Assembly (NCBI RefSeq): GCF_042186555.1
Contig: NC_133333.1
Coordinates: 63,111,628-63,175,627, forward strand
Length of the DNA: 64,000 nt
Reading direction: 5' to 3'
Origin: Aquarana catesbeiana
Taxonomy: Eukaryota; Chordata; Amphibia; Anura; Ranidae
Shown here: positions 51,011 through 61,530 of the stretch, piece after piece
Position numbering within the stretch: position 1 is the stretch's first letter
How the letters are laid out: the number at the start of each line of letters is the position of its first letter
Made by a program: the position numbers and the translations under genes
The notes under the pieces: model-generated
What the model was told of the DNA's origin: nothing
Databases searched by the model: none
Seen by the model: only the letters and a program-made list of their open reading frames with translations

Positions 51011-54000
51011 TTAGGACTGGAAAAAGGATTTATAGTAATCGGTGGTTTTAAAATGGGACCAACAGGCCCATATGGTAGTAAATTTTTGGATACGGTCTTG
51101 GGAAATATGAATCAGTTCTTCCATCTCCTCGAACTTTGCAACCCTGATTAACCATTCTGTAATGGTCGGGGGAGTAGTTGAGCGCCAGTGTGCAGGGATG
51201 CACACTCTAGCGGCATTTACCATGTGCATTGCAAGTGATTTATGGTAGACTTTTTTGGACAGGGTTGAATGATGGAGGAGATATTGGGCCGGGTTAAAAT
51301 TTAAGGAATAAGTTGTTACATGTGTAATAATGGAGTGTACCTCTTTCCAGAATGGTTGAAGTAGTGGGCATTCCCACCAGATATGTAGCATGTTGCCTAT
51401 TGCCTTATTGCATCTCCAGCAAATATTGGGGATAGAGGGCGAGAATTGGTGTAATCGAGCGGGAGTTCTATACCATTTCGTGGCAATTTTGTACCCATTT
51501 TCTTGGATTGCAACATTCATAGATCCCTTGTGAGCGTATGTAAGGATAGATTCCCATTCATCGTCAGAAAAGTTGATTTGTAGGTCCTTCCCCCAAGATA
51601 ATCTAGAAGTTTCCATCTGTGGGTGAAGCGAGTCATCCTGGAGGAAGGAGTAGATCATGGATATTAGGTGACCTTGTGGGGTGGACTGAGAATACATTGT
51701 TTCGAATGGAGTAAGTGGTCTTGTCCAAATGTCGTTTGCGTTAGTCGATGCAAGGAAGTGTCTTAGCTGTCTGTATGACCAAAAGGGGAACTCTTTTGTG
51801 CGTGAGACGGATTTTAATTCGTTATATGTGCGAATCCTCCCATCAACAAAAAAATGGCGAGCATAGATATCGTCATGTGGCCACTCTTGTGTTAAGAAAG
51901 AGTTTGATTCTCCAGGAGCAAACTCAGGGTTGGCTCGAAGAGGGGTCAACGGTCCTGGTGTTGAGGCTATATGGTATGAGTTCTTTGCTGTAGAGAAAGC
52001 TCGCAGTGATGGGTAAATAAACGGGTGTGATTTTACAGCATGAGGGTAGTGTTTCGTTGGGACCCATGTTAGGGTGTGCAAGGGTATAGTACTAAAGGCA
52101 TTTTCCAAAATGGTCCAAAGTTTGCTTAGTTTATGAGTTTTCCAGTTTACCACTCTAGTGAGGTGGCAAGCCACGTAGTATTTATGTAGATCTGGCAAGG
52201 CAATCCCCCCTTTCGTTTTGGAGCATGTCAACTTCGTATATTTGATGCGGGGGGGGCCGCCCTTCCAGATAAATTTTGAGCAGGCTTTTTTATAGGCCAA
52301 AAAGAAAGATGGGGGTAAATGGATTGGGATCGTTTGCATAAAATATAAAAGACGGGGAAGGATTATCATTTTCATCAATGCCGAACGACCAAACCAGGAG
52401 ACATTCAGGGTACTCCAGCTTTGAAGGTCTGTTTGGATCTTCGTCAAGGCATTGAGAAAGTTGCGCTCATAGAGCTCTAATAGATGCCGGGGAATTCTAA
52501 TGCCTAGGTAAGTGATATAGTCATTTTTCCATTGGAATGGGAACGAAGTTTGGCAGTGGGTAACTTCTAATGGTGGTAGAGAAACATTGAGGGCCTGGGA
52601 TTTAGAATAGTTAATTTTAAAGTTGGACAATGTTCCAAAATGGTTAATGTCCTTTAGTAGGTTAGGAAGGGATGTGTGCGGTGTTTGCAGTGATAATAGG
52701 ATGTCGTCTGCAAAAGCGGCAACCTTAAATTCCCTGCGATTCATGTGGATACCCTGAATATCTGGGTTGGCTCTTATTCTGTTGAGAAGGGGTTCAAGAG
52801 AGAGGACAAAAATTAGGGGGGACAGAGGGCATCCTTGACGGGTGCCATTGCTGATGTGGAAGGCGTTCGACAGGAGGCCATTTGCTTTAACTCTTGCTGT
52901 TGGAGTAGTATATAGGGCACAGATGTGGGCAAACATGCGTGGAAGAAGGCCAATTCCTTTGAGTACCTCTCGCATGTAATCCCAGGCCACCCTGTCGAAC
53001 GCCTTCTCAGCATCCAGGGATAACAGAAATCCCTTGGTGTTGGATGTGTTGAGCCAGTGGTGTAAGTTCAGGGTGCGGATGGTATTGTCTCTTGCCTCTC
53101 TGCCAGGGATAAAACCTACTTGATCGGGTAAAACTAGGTCTGGAATCAGGGGTAGTAATCTATTTGCTATAATTTTGGCATACAATTTGATGTCTACATT
53201 TAACAGCGATATGGGTCTATAATTAGAAACTATCATTGGGTCTTTGTCTGTTTTGGGTATCACTGCTATCTGGGCTTCTAACATGTGTCCAGATGTGGCG
53301 AGTGGGTTTGAAAGGAAGTTAAAGGCCGACAGCATTTTGGGTGTTAGTGTGTCTAGAAAAGTTTTGTAGTATATGAGAGGTAGGCCATCAGGGCCTGGAC
53401 TTTTGCCCGCCTTCGTTTGTTTAATAGCAAGATTGAGTTCTTCTACGCTCATGGGGATTTCTAATTCCTTAGCTTTTTGTGTTGGTATTGGCTTGGGGCA
53501 ATATTGGGATAGAAACTCCTGAATTTGTAAAGACCTGTCATGTGCGGGAGAGGAGTCTGGTGGGTGTTGAGGTAGGTTGTACAGCTTAGAATAAAACTCT
53601 TCGAAGTGCTTGGCTATTTCCTCATTTTTGGAGAGGAGTTTGCCTTTTGCAGTGCGGAGGTGATGTATAGTGGTAGATGTTTTAGCTGCCTGGATTGTGC
53701 GAGCGAGAAGTCTCCCGCTCTTGTTGCCATGTTCATAAAACACTTTTTGGCCTAGGATATATCTTCGCCTAGTGCGTTTCCCTAGTTCGTCCAACAGAGA
53801 CGCTCTTGCTTGTGAGAGAGCTTGTAGTGTGGATTGGGAGATGGACTTTTTGTGAGATGTTTCAAGTCTGTGGATCGTTGCGGTAAGGGCTTTGATCTGT
53901 TCTTGGTGTCTCTTTTTTTCCGCCGTGGCTAAGGCTATGAGTTTGCCTCTTAGAACGCATTTATGTGCTTCCCACAGCGTCACCGGAGTGACTTCTGGGG

Positions 54001-54859
54001 TTGAATTTTCTTGGAAGTACAGTTGGATTTGTGTGTTCAGTTGCCGGATTGTTTCAGGATCTTTTAGGAGAGATGGGTTCAATCTCCAAGTTTTGGTAGT
54101 CTTACGCGATTCCGGGAATGAGAGGGTAATCGTAATAGGGTGATGGTCGGATAAGAACATGTTTTCTATTGTGGCTTGCGAGAGGTATGAGAGGTCTGGT
54201 TGGGATAGAAATAGATAATCAATTCTAGAATATTTCTGGTGTGGGGGAGAGAAGTACGTGTAATCTCTGTCTGTTGGATATAGAGTGCGCCATGCATCGT
54301 GTAGGGTGAGGTTTTGTAGTTGGAGTTTAATTTGTTTTAAAGCCCGGAATGGGAGTGTGGAAGTGCCAGTGGAGGAATCTAGGCAGGGGTTCAGTGGAAC
54401 ATTGAAGTCTCCTCCCAATATCAAAATGCCTGTTTGAAAAGATGAAAGTAAGTCACAGATTTTCCGGAGGAAAGAGACTTGATGGTCATTTGGGCAGTAT
54501 ATATTCGCTATAGTGATGGGTTTGGACGCATACGTGCCTTTGACGAAGATGTATCTGCCCTCCTGGTCAATCAATGTGTCTGATAAGTGAAAGTCTGCAT
54601 GTTTAGAGATAAGTATAGAAACTCCTTTTGTCTTAGAAGATGGATTTGAGGAGTGTAAGGCCTGTTTGTATACATGGTTTGTCAGTTTAGGTATGGCTTT
54701 GGTTCGGAAGTGTGTCTCTTGCAGTAACAGGAAGTGAGCTTTGTGTTTCGTGAGTTCTGAGAGAACCTGAGATCTTTTTTCAGGGAGGTTTAGGCCTCTT
54801 ACATTAAGCGACAGGCATTTAAGTGAGAGTTGATGGTTGCTGGTGGCAGTCTTCTGCAT
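51011..54859 (-). CDS. L1 ORF2p: endonuclease-reverse transcriptase
   Basis: 1282 residues, matching the roughly 1275 of vertebrate L1 ORF2. APE endonuclease: SLNVRGLN (17-24), LLQETHF (45-51), GGDFNVPLN (149-157) and SDHHPI (237-242). RT: SPGPDGLP (487-494), NYRPISLLNVD (546-556), LSLDAEKAFDRV (613-624), TRQGCPLSPLIF (673-684) and the catalytic FADD (716-719). The C-terminal Cys-rich domain CWRCNKAIGNMLHIWWEC is near 1165. The frame is uninterrupted and all catalytic residues are in place, so the protein may be active. It would nick target DNA and copy the L1 RNA at the nick. The start MQKTATS is the first Met and leaves the usual short leader before the endonuclease. Confidence 0.94.
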   Translation of the reverse strand: MQKTATSNHQLSLKCLSLNVRGLNLPEKRSQVLSELTKHKAHFLLLQETHFRTKAIPKLTNHVYKQALHSSNPSSKTKGVSILISKHADFHLSDTLIDQEGRYIFVKGTYASKPITIANIYCPNDHQVSFLRKICDLLSSFQTGILILGGDFNVPLNPCLDSSTGTSTLPFRALKQIKLQLQNLTLHDAWRTLYPTDRDYTYFSPPHQKYSRIDYLFLSQPDLSYLSQATIENMFLSDHHPITITLSFPESRKTTKTWRLNPSLLKDPETIRQLNTQIQLYFQENSTPEVTPVTLWEAHKCVLRGKLIALATAEKKRHQEQIKALTATIHRLETSHKKSISQSTLQALSQARASLLDELGKRTRRRYILGQKVFYEHGNKSGRLLARTIQAAKTSTTIHHLRTAKGKLLSKNEEIAKHFEEFYSKLYNLPQHPPDSSPAHDRSLQIQEFLSQYCPKPIPTQKAKELEIPMSVEELNLAIKQTKAGKSPGPDGLPLIYYKTFLDTLTPKMLSAFNFLSNPLATSGHMLEAQIAVIPKTDKDPMIVSNYRPISLLNVDIKLYAKIIANRLLPLIPDLVLPDQVGFIPGREARDNTIRTLNLHHWLNTSNTKGFLLSLDAEKAFDRVAWDYMREVLKGIGLLPRMFAHICALYTTPTARVKANGLLSNAFHISNGTRQGCPLSPLIFVLSLEPLLNRIRANPDIQGIHMNRREFKVAAFADDILLSLQTPHTSLPNLLKDINHFGTLSNFKINYSKSQALNVSLPPLEVTHCQTSFPFQWKNDYITYLGIRIPRHLLELYERNFLNALTKIQTDLQSWSTLNVSWFGRSALMKMIILPRLLYFMQTIPIHLPPSFFLAYKKACSKFIWKGGPPRIKYTKLTCSKTKGGIALPDLHKYYVACHLTRVVNWKTHKLSKLWTILENAFSTIPLHTLTWVPTKHYPHAVKSHPFIYPSLRAFSTAKNSYHIASTPGPLTPLRANPEFAPGESNSFLTQEWPHDDIYARHFFVDGRIRTYNELKSVSRTKEFPFWSYRQLRHFLASTNANDIWTRPLTPFETMYSQSTPQGHLISMIYSFLQDDSLHPQMETSRLSWGKDLQINFSDDEWESILTYAHKGSMNVAIQENGYKIATKWYRTPARLHQFSPSIPNICWRCNKAIGNMLHIWWECPLLQPFWKEVHSIITHVTTYSLNFNPAQYLLHHSTLSKKVYHKSLAMHMVNAARVCIPAHWRSTTPPTITEWLIRVAKFEEMEELIHISQDRIQKFTTIWACWSHFKTTDYYKSFFQS

Positions 54860-55135
54860 TGTGTTAATGTTGTGAATGATGAAAGAAGGTTAAATAGGTG
54901 TTAGTCTGTCTTTCAGTATTGTCTGCCTGGACGAGGGGGCTCAGGGATCGACGACGGGGAACAGGACGGAGGGGCGGCCCCCTCGAGGAAATAGAACGGA
55001 GGGAGGATAAATATGAGAGGAGAGAAGAGAAGGGGGAGAGAGAAGAGGGAAGGGAAAGAGAGAAAGGGGTAGGGTGAGATGCGTGGGTGGGAGTAGTGTG
55101 AAACTAGGATAGGGGGAAAGAAGGAAGAAGAAGGG

Positions 55136-55176
<41 letters not shown>

Positions 55177-56374
55177 GGGGGGGGCACCAGTTAATGAACT
55201 GGGCGAGTCAGTTACCGGAGGTGGTCGTAGGCGTGCCTATCCACCTAATAAGAATTTCCGGATTGGTAGCTCAGGTCCGTATGGACAGCTATGTGGGGTA
55301 CGTAGGACTGAGCGGGTATGAGATCCGTTGCACTGGTGAGGACGAATGGAGAGAAATGTCTAGGTTGGGTGGGGTGTACATAGTGAAAGACTATAGTAGA
55401 CTAAGTTTCGGGATTCGAAGAGCCATATGGCGATTAAGAAGGGGGTGTGGAATATGGGTAGGTTACTGTATCTAGGGTGGGCGGATCTTAGGCTCTATAG
55501 TAGTGACTAAGGATCTGGGTCAATATTGACTAAGAGCAATAGGGCTATCTATACCAGATTGAACTGAGAGGGAACAAAAACATAAACATAAACAAAAACA
55601 TGGACTTTAGCCTATCAGTAATAGTAGTTGTAACAGTAACAGTGGCAGTCCGGGCAGCACGGTGTGGGCTCCTTCACCAGCAAAACTAAATTGCTTTGTG
55701 TAAGTGGGGGTCGCGAATGTCGGTACCGCACTAAAACATTCTATGAGACCTTTTGTAAGTGCAACCCAGGAATCAATCATATTTGTTCTTAGTGAAGGAG
55801 AGCATTCCGGTTTGGCTGGGGCATTAGCTTTACAACATCACATTATATGTTATGTTGTCGCTACAGGGTATTAATTAAATCCTATAGTAAAGGACAGTGT
55901 GTTGTGGAAGCAGGCCTTTCAGGCTCGTAAGTGAAGTGTCCCAGTTAGCTAAGGGTATCCGTGAACGAGTATCTTAAAATGCATTTAGTCTGGTTTGGTA
56001 AAATACAAGGTAAATGGGACTGATTTGGTGACCCTCTGGGACCCAATGGGCCCCCCACGGGAGTGGATACCCACGTTCCAAGAGGGTGACCAAAGTGAGG
56101 TAGAGAGGTTATCTCCATCAGCATATGTGTGTTTGCTGGTAAACAGTACCTGGAAATAGGAAAAGTAGGTTATATAAACAGAAGTCCATGAAGGGTTTCT
56201 TCTTCTTTCTGTAAGAAGTGGAAAGTCTCAGTGATCTTCGACAATCTTCATTGGAGCGTGTGGGGTGCGGTACCTGAAAAACAACTTCCATAGAGTAGGG
56301 CTAGGTTGGAGCTGGAAAAAAAGGAAAAAGTTAGTGCTGCCCGTGCATGCGTGGATAGAATATTCAGGCGGTTA
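54860..56374 (-). other. L1 inter-ORF region, 1.5 kb, with homopolymer A/G block
   Basis: No significant frame on the element strand. The plus strand has 33 A (55136-55168) followed by 16 G (55169-55184), after about 200 purine-rich bases. The rest is unique-looking sequence. It could be a true long spacer of this subfamily or an insertion between the ORFs; no TSD was recognised. Confidence 0.6.
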
Positions 56375-57574
56375 TCATGTCAACGGGAGGTTTCGTCGCG
56401 GGGTGTCATGTCGCCCAGGGCTGGGTGCAGGCATGTCTCGGCGTGATAGGCGGTCTCCAGGAGAGATAGGATCCAGCCTGCGGCGTCTCGAGTGGTGCCT
56501 TTGAGCTTTGGGGGAGGAGTTGGTAGATACCGGCTTCCACGGTTCCGTGGGGAAATAGAATGAATGCCAATCAGGGATATCCATCAGTGGAATGTCCAGC
56601 TGCTCGCAAAAATTGGGAAGGTCTTCCGGGGTTCTCAATAAGGCTGTGCGGCCTCTGGTCGATGCAGAGAGACAGAAAGGGAATTTCCATCTATATTGGA
56701 TGTTGCGGGAGCGGAGCACGTCCAGTAGGGGGCGTAAGGTGCGTCTATTCTGCAGTGTGATTTGTGATAAGTCCTGAAATAGTTTCACCTCAGTTCCATT
56801 AAAGGTTATACGTCCTTTTTCTCTCGCCTTCCTAAGAATTTCCTCTTTGAGGGGGAAATTGACAATACAACAGATAATGTCTCTGGGTGGCTCGTTGTCT
56901 CGGGGGGGGGGACGCAGGGCTCGGTGTATACGCTCCATTTCTATGGGGGAGTCTGCCGGGCGTTCAAGCAAGTCATTAAAGATGGTACTGACTGTGTGGG
57001 GAAGTGCGGCCTGGTCAATTCCCTCCGGGACCCCCCTCACCCGAATGTTATGCCTGCGTCCCCTGTTGTCCAAATCTTCCACCTGTCTGTGTAGCTCAAA
57101 CATGTGGGGCAAGTGGAGATCGTATGTTTTTTGTACTTGCCTGATAGCTGAGGCTTGCAATCTAGCGTTTTCCTCCACATCATTGATCCGGTGGGTTATA
57201 GCATGGATATCTTCTTTGAGATCAGAGATAGCGGACATCATGGTATGTTTGATGTCCAGAGCGACTTTCTGGAGGTCTCTCTGGAGGTCCAGCAGGCTTG
57301 GGTGCGGATCGGTGTGGTCGCCGCTGTCCATTAGCGGGTCTGTGGCGCTCCTAATCGAGTCCGGGGATGAGGCCTGTACGGCGTGCGCGGCCTGCGATGA
57401 GGCCTGTGACGCCTCCAGCAGCGCGGACTGGCGGGTCCGGAAAATGTCTGGGATACTGCCGCTTAGTTGCGGTGTGGGCTCTTTCTGTGTGCGGGGTGTG
57501 GAGGTGCTCCTGTTTGACTTTCCCATCGTGGGACAAGTCGCAGATACCCCGGATTCAGCTTTTTTCGTCCTCAC
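56375..57574 (-). CDS. L1 ORF1p: RNA-binding coiled-coil protein
   Basis: 399 residues. After a Ser/Pro/Thr-rich N-terminus, a predicted coiled coil (about 94-170, with LKEDIHAITHRINDVEENA) leads into the RRM starting NIRVRGVPEGID (176-187), with IERIHRA-like EMERIHRALRP and CCIVNFPLKEEILRKAREKG. A C-terminal domain follows (DLSQITLQNRR, then LRSRNIQYRWKFPF). The tail is Arg-rich. This is the trimeric nucleic-acid chaperone arrangement of vertebrate L1 ORF1p. The start could be the first Met or the Met at residue 17. The frame is intact. Confidence 0.9.
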   Translation of the reverse strand: MRTKKAESGVSATCPTMGKSNRSTSTPRTQKEPTPQLSGSIPDIFRTRQSALLEASQASSQAAHAVQASSPDSIRSATDPLMDSGDHTDPHPSLLDLQRDLQKVALDIKHTMMSAISDLKEDIHAITHRINDVEENARLQASAIRQVQKTYDLHLPHMFELHRQVEDLDNRGRRHNIRVRGVPEGIDQAALPHTVSTIFNDLLERPADSPIEMERIHRALRPPPRDNEPPRDIICCIVNFPLKEEILRKAREKGRITFNGTEVKLFQDLSQITLQNRRTLRPLLDVLRSRNIQYRWKFPFCLSASTRGRTALLRTPEDLPNFCEQLDIPLMDIPDWHSFYFPTEPWKPVSTNSSPKAQRHHSRRRRLDPISPGDRLSRRDMPAPSPGRHDTPRRNLPLT

Positions 57575-57840
57575 TGTGCGGGAGCTGTCTCTTCAAGCGG
57601 CCATCTCGGGTCCCGTCCAGGCCACGCCCCCTATTTTTTACAATTTTATTTTTTTAAATTATTTATTTTTTCAGGAGCCCCATTAGGGGGGGTTTGGTGA
57701 ATAATCAAGGGTCTAAACAGGAGAATCCATGCCACACAGGGTGATTAGGGTGTGCCCAGGCACACCTGGCACACCCTGTGCGCACACCTATGCTCCTGTA
57801 ATAGCCGTGAGGGCAGTGACAGCAGGAGACCGACGCCCAT

Positions 57841-60783
57841 ATGCACCTGTCACTGTATGGTGGGGGAAGTCATCTTCTCCTACACATGGCTTTAGTTGAT
57901 AGCGGCGCTGAAGTTACACTTTTGCAAGGTAATCCTTCCCATCACAAAGGAGAATTGATTTATGTAGAAGGTTTGGGAGGGCAAACCACACCAGCAGTTA
58001 GGATATGGGTAAAATTGGCTATTGGCAAGGGATCAGGATTTATGACATTTTTTTGGTATCAGAGTTACCCGAAAATATTCTTGGGATGGATGTACTTCAA
58101 GGTCAGTCAGTTCAGACTGAAAGAGGTACATTCACATTCGGGGATCCTGATAAAGCGTATCTGGTTAGGGTGGTGAAGGCTGTGGTCAGAGGTCATGCGA
58201 AATGGACCCCTGTCTACATTCCTCCACCAGAGAAGCCAGTCTGTCTCAAGCAGTACAGACTTCCTGGAGGCCACAAAGAAATTGGGAAGACTATTCAAGA
58301 ACTGTTGAGAGTAGGGATCCTAAGACCTGCTGTAAGTCCTTTCTCGTCTCCGGTGTTCTCAGTAAAGCAACCTGATGGGACATATAGAATGACTGTGGAT
58401 TACAGAGGTCTAAACAAAGTGGCACCTCCATTGAAGTCAGCTGTACCAGATATGATCTCAATTGTTGAGAAAATTGCTAAAGATGCAGGAGAATATCATG
58501 CTGTGATAGACCTGGCTAATGCTTTCTTTTCAATTTTGATAGACCCAGAGTGTCGAGACCAGTTTGCTATGGTGTGAGACGGCCGCCAGTACACTTTCAC
58601 CATGCTTCCTGAAGACTATGTTCATTCTCCAACGATTTGTCATGGACTGATTGCCCGAGATTTAAGTACCCTGAATTTAAAAGTCACTGTGTTTCATTAC
58701 ATTGATGACATCATGATCTCTGGGACAAAAGAAGATGTAACTGAAGCACTGCACCTGCTGATAGAGCACTTGGAGAACAGAGGGTGGGCTATCAACAGAG
58801 ACAAAGTCCAAGGACCTGCCACAGAAGTGAAATTCCTGGGAATGATGTGGACTGGGCCGTAGAGGAAAATTCCAGAGATAGTTGTGCAAGCTATCCAGGC
58901 GCTGTCGCCCCCTACTACCAAAGAGGAGGCACAGAAGTTCATTGGAGTTGTGGGGTTCTGGAGATCGTTCGTCCCACATCTTGGACTGATTCTGAGGCCT
59001 ATATATAATGTCACCAGAAAGAAGAAAGAGTTCTCATGGGGTTCAGAGCAGCGGACTAAATTCCTGGCTGCTAAAGAAGCTATTTTGCAGCATCAGGGAT
59101 TAGGACCCGTGAGACAAGGAGTACCATTTCAGCTGGATGTAGTGGAGCAGAATGGTACCATATCTTGGAGTCTGTGGCAGCCAAATGAAAAGAAAGGACT
59201 GAGAGCAATACCCATTGGATTTTGGTCCAAACAACTGACAGGGGCACAGAAGAGATACACGCCCCTAGAGAAGTACCTGTTTGGGGCCTACACAGCATTT
59301 CAACATGTAGAGACCATTACAGGAAAGGACACAGTCACCATCCATACTGCATTGCCAATAGCAGGATGGGTGAGAGATAATGGACTGACCACTAGGGCAG
59401 CTGTGACCCAGAACCAAACACTGATGAAATGGAAGTGGTACCTTCAAGAAAGAGGGGGTATTGCAGCTGGGGATGTTAGAGACATTTCAAAACAGTTGGC
59501 TGGGCTTGTTACTTTTACCAGCACCCAGCCAGAAGAAGAAATTCCTGTGCTGCAGTCATCCCCCATTCAAGAGGCTCCACCCTTTGAGTCTCTGTCAGAA
59601 GACATGAAGGAATCAGCGTGGTTCACTGATGGTTCAGCCATAGTCACCTCGTCTGGACGTAAATAGACAGCAGCAGCCTACAACCCAAGTACAGACACAG
59701 TCCTGCAGGAGACCGGAACTGGAGGGTCCAGTCAGTATGCAGAGTTGAAAGCGGTGGTGATGATTCTTCAGGAGGATCCTTCTTACCATATCACTATCTA
59801 CACTGACAGCTGGGCGGTTTTTAAAGGACTGACAACTTGGATGCCCACGTGGAAGTCCAATGAATGGATGATTCATGGAAAGGTGGTTTGGGGAGCCAAA
59901 GAAGTCTGGGACTACATCTGCAAGGAAGCTCACTCCCGTACCATAAAAGTGGGGCATGTTGATGCACATGTGCCCCTAGTCCCAGACTTTGAGAACTATA
60001 ACAGAGTTGCTGATGAAATCGCCAAAGTGAAGGCAGTTGTGCCAATTGATCCTGTCTTGATGAACTTGGCTAACTGGACCCACAAGCAATCTGGACATTT
60101 GGGGCAGAAAGCATCATATGAATGGGCACAGCAGAGAGGATTGCCTATATCCATGGACATGATAAAAGACTGTAATAGGGAACTGTACAGTGTGTGGAGA
60201 AGTGCGACAATGGCCATTGCAAAAGTACTCCACTGAGTCAATTAAGAGGGGTGAGAGGCCTGCAGAGATCTGGCAGATTGACTTCATTGGTCCCCTGCCC
60301 CGGGGAAACAATGGACTGAGATATTGTTGCACTGCAGTGGACACCTATTCAGGACTTATGCTTGTTCATCCTTGCAAACGTGCAGATCAAGCCGCAACGC
60401 TTCAACTGCTCCAGAAACTTGTCGTTGCTTATGGTTGTCCCAAACAAGTGCAAAGTGATAACGGCTCACACTCAACAGTACAGCAGTGGGCCAAAAACTC
60501 TGGAGTGTACTGGTTGTGCCACATCCCATACCATCCACAGGCAGCTGGTTTGATTGAAAGATACAACAGGCTATTGAAGGACCAGATACGCAAACTTACA
60601 CCCACACATACACTAAGAGGGTGGGATCGGGTCCTCACACAGGTTGTCTTGATGTTAAATTCTGGGCCAATAGCCAAAAGCACACCATATGGGAGGATGG
60701 TAGGGGCTGGGGCACAGATTCCACAGCTGGAGTGCAGAGTTCAGTGTCTATGTAAGGTTCCTGAAAGAACAGGGCTTAACTGA
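57841..60783 (+). pseudogene. ERV pol remnant: protease, RT, RNase H, integrase
   Basis: Protease has ALVDSGAEVTLLQG (about 57889-57930). RT has VDYRGLNKVAPP (58395-58430) and the catalytic YIDD (about 58698-58709). RNase H includes AWFTDGSA (about 59617-59640) and YTDSWAV. Integrase has a damaged zinc finger (its Cys pair is in another frame near 60195), then WQIDFIGPLPRG, SDNGSH and LIERYNRL, the D-D-E core. Most pieces share one frame, with stops at 58575-58577, 58860-58862 and 59664-59666 and a shift near 60190. The LIERYN context resembles class III ERV-L. Not functional. Confidence 0.85.
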
Positions 60784-61233
60784 TACCATGTTACTGCTTC
60801 CCATGACATAGAAATCAAGAGTGATGTATCTGAAGCTGAAGCCTATCTAGGAATGAGAGGCAATCTGGCAGGAAGGTTTGAAGTTACATTTGCATTGACA
60901 GATGAGCTTCAAATCAGTGGCTGGGACTCTGACTGATTAGTGAATACTTCTCAGCAAGAGTGGAAAGTGAGGCTACATAACATCAAACCTTCCAAAATAA
61001 ACAGCAGTGATCTTCTGGGAAATATCAGTATATTTCCTCTCCTCCCTATTGATGTTCTTTGGGAGGGTCAGAAGTGGGTACAGGCAGGGGGCAAAGTGTT
61101 AGTCAGATATCCAGGCAAGAAGCCATTTAGAGGAGAGATTTTAGCTGAAGGGCCTGGATCTACTGTTTATGTACTATTAGAAGGAACAGATAATCCGCTT
61201 TGTTTTCCACTCCACAGGCTGTCTCTGATTTGA
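60784..61233 (+). pseudogene. ERV region after integrase core, SH3-like end
   Basis: Open to 61233 apart from stops near 60781 and 60935. The last part (GGKVLVRYPGKKPFRGEIL, then CFPLHRLSLI) resembles an SH3-like integrase C-terminal domain. No signal peptide, fusion peptide or transmembrane anchor of an env protein, and no dUTPase motif, was recognised. Confidence 0.5.
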
Positions 61234-61530
61234 CCCATAGGAAGACCAGAGAAAAGTGGTTACATGATGGAAAGAATGATGGAAGATCGCAAGAGCTGTG
61301 GAGAGCAAGGCCTTTGATGTATTACAAGCCTGGACTTGTTTCTAAAGAACTTTAGAATGGACTTACGAATGAACTTTTGAAGACTGAAACACCTTCTCAA
61401 TGACAGAAATATGGGAGGTGTTGCATTCAAGGAAAATGAATGTTTAAAATGAGTTTTCATAGTAATTTTCATAGTAATGAAGTCACTTTCCATATGGAGT
61501 CTGAAAGAAAAAAAAATCTAGGGCGGAATT
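61234..61530 (+). other. ERV 3' non-coding region
   Basis: No gene. Ends with GAAAGAAAAAAAAATCTAGGG about 25 bases before the 3' LTR, a candidate polypurine tract. An ATTTTCATAGTAA duplication lies near 61460-61480. Confidence 0.5.

Larger units (their letters stand above)
50363..57643 (-). mobile_element. Nearly full-length L1 LINE
   Basis: A 7.3-kb minus-strand L1 with ORF1 and ORF2 both open. The flanking 13-base match TTTTATTTTTTTA (50350-50362 and 57644-57656) is the likely TSD. The 3' end has poly(A) (T-run 50376-50392 on plus) preceded by an AATAAA-type signal (50404-50413). The 5' leader before ORF1 is only about 70 bases, so the extreme 5' end may be lost. ORF1 and ORF2 are separated by about 1.5 kb, far more than in mammalian L1. 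Confidence 0.9.
50196..57792. mobile_element. Non-autonomous hAT element inserted in the ERV, carrying an L1
   Basis: Exact 8-bp duplication CTCCTGTA (50188-50195 and 57793-57800) and inverted ends CATAGGTGTGC...GCACACCTATG. Without the L1 (50363-57643) it is about 300 bases and has no gene: a MITE. The duplication and the CA-start terminus fit hAT. It sits between the gag and protease parts of the ERV. Confidence 0.88.

Noticed and set aside
56847..57686. 279-codon plus-strand ORF
   Set aside because: Exact antisense of L1 ORF1, which has clear coiled-coil and RRM features on the minus strand.
60784..61233. Possible env or dUTPase after integrase
   Set aside because: No signal peptide, transmembrane segment or dUTPase motif; the end resembles an integrase C-terminal domain instead.
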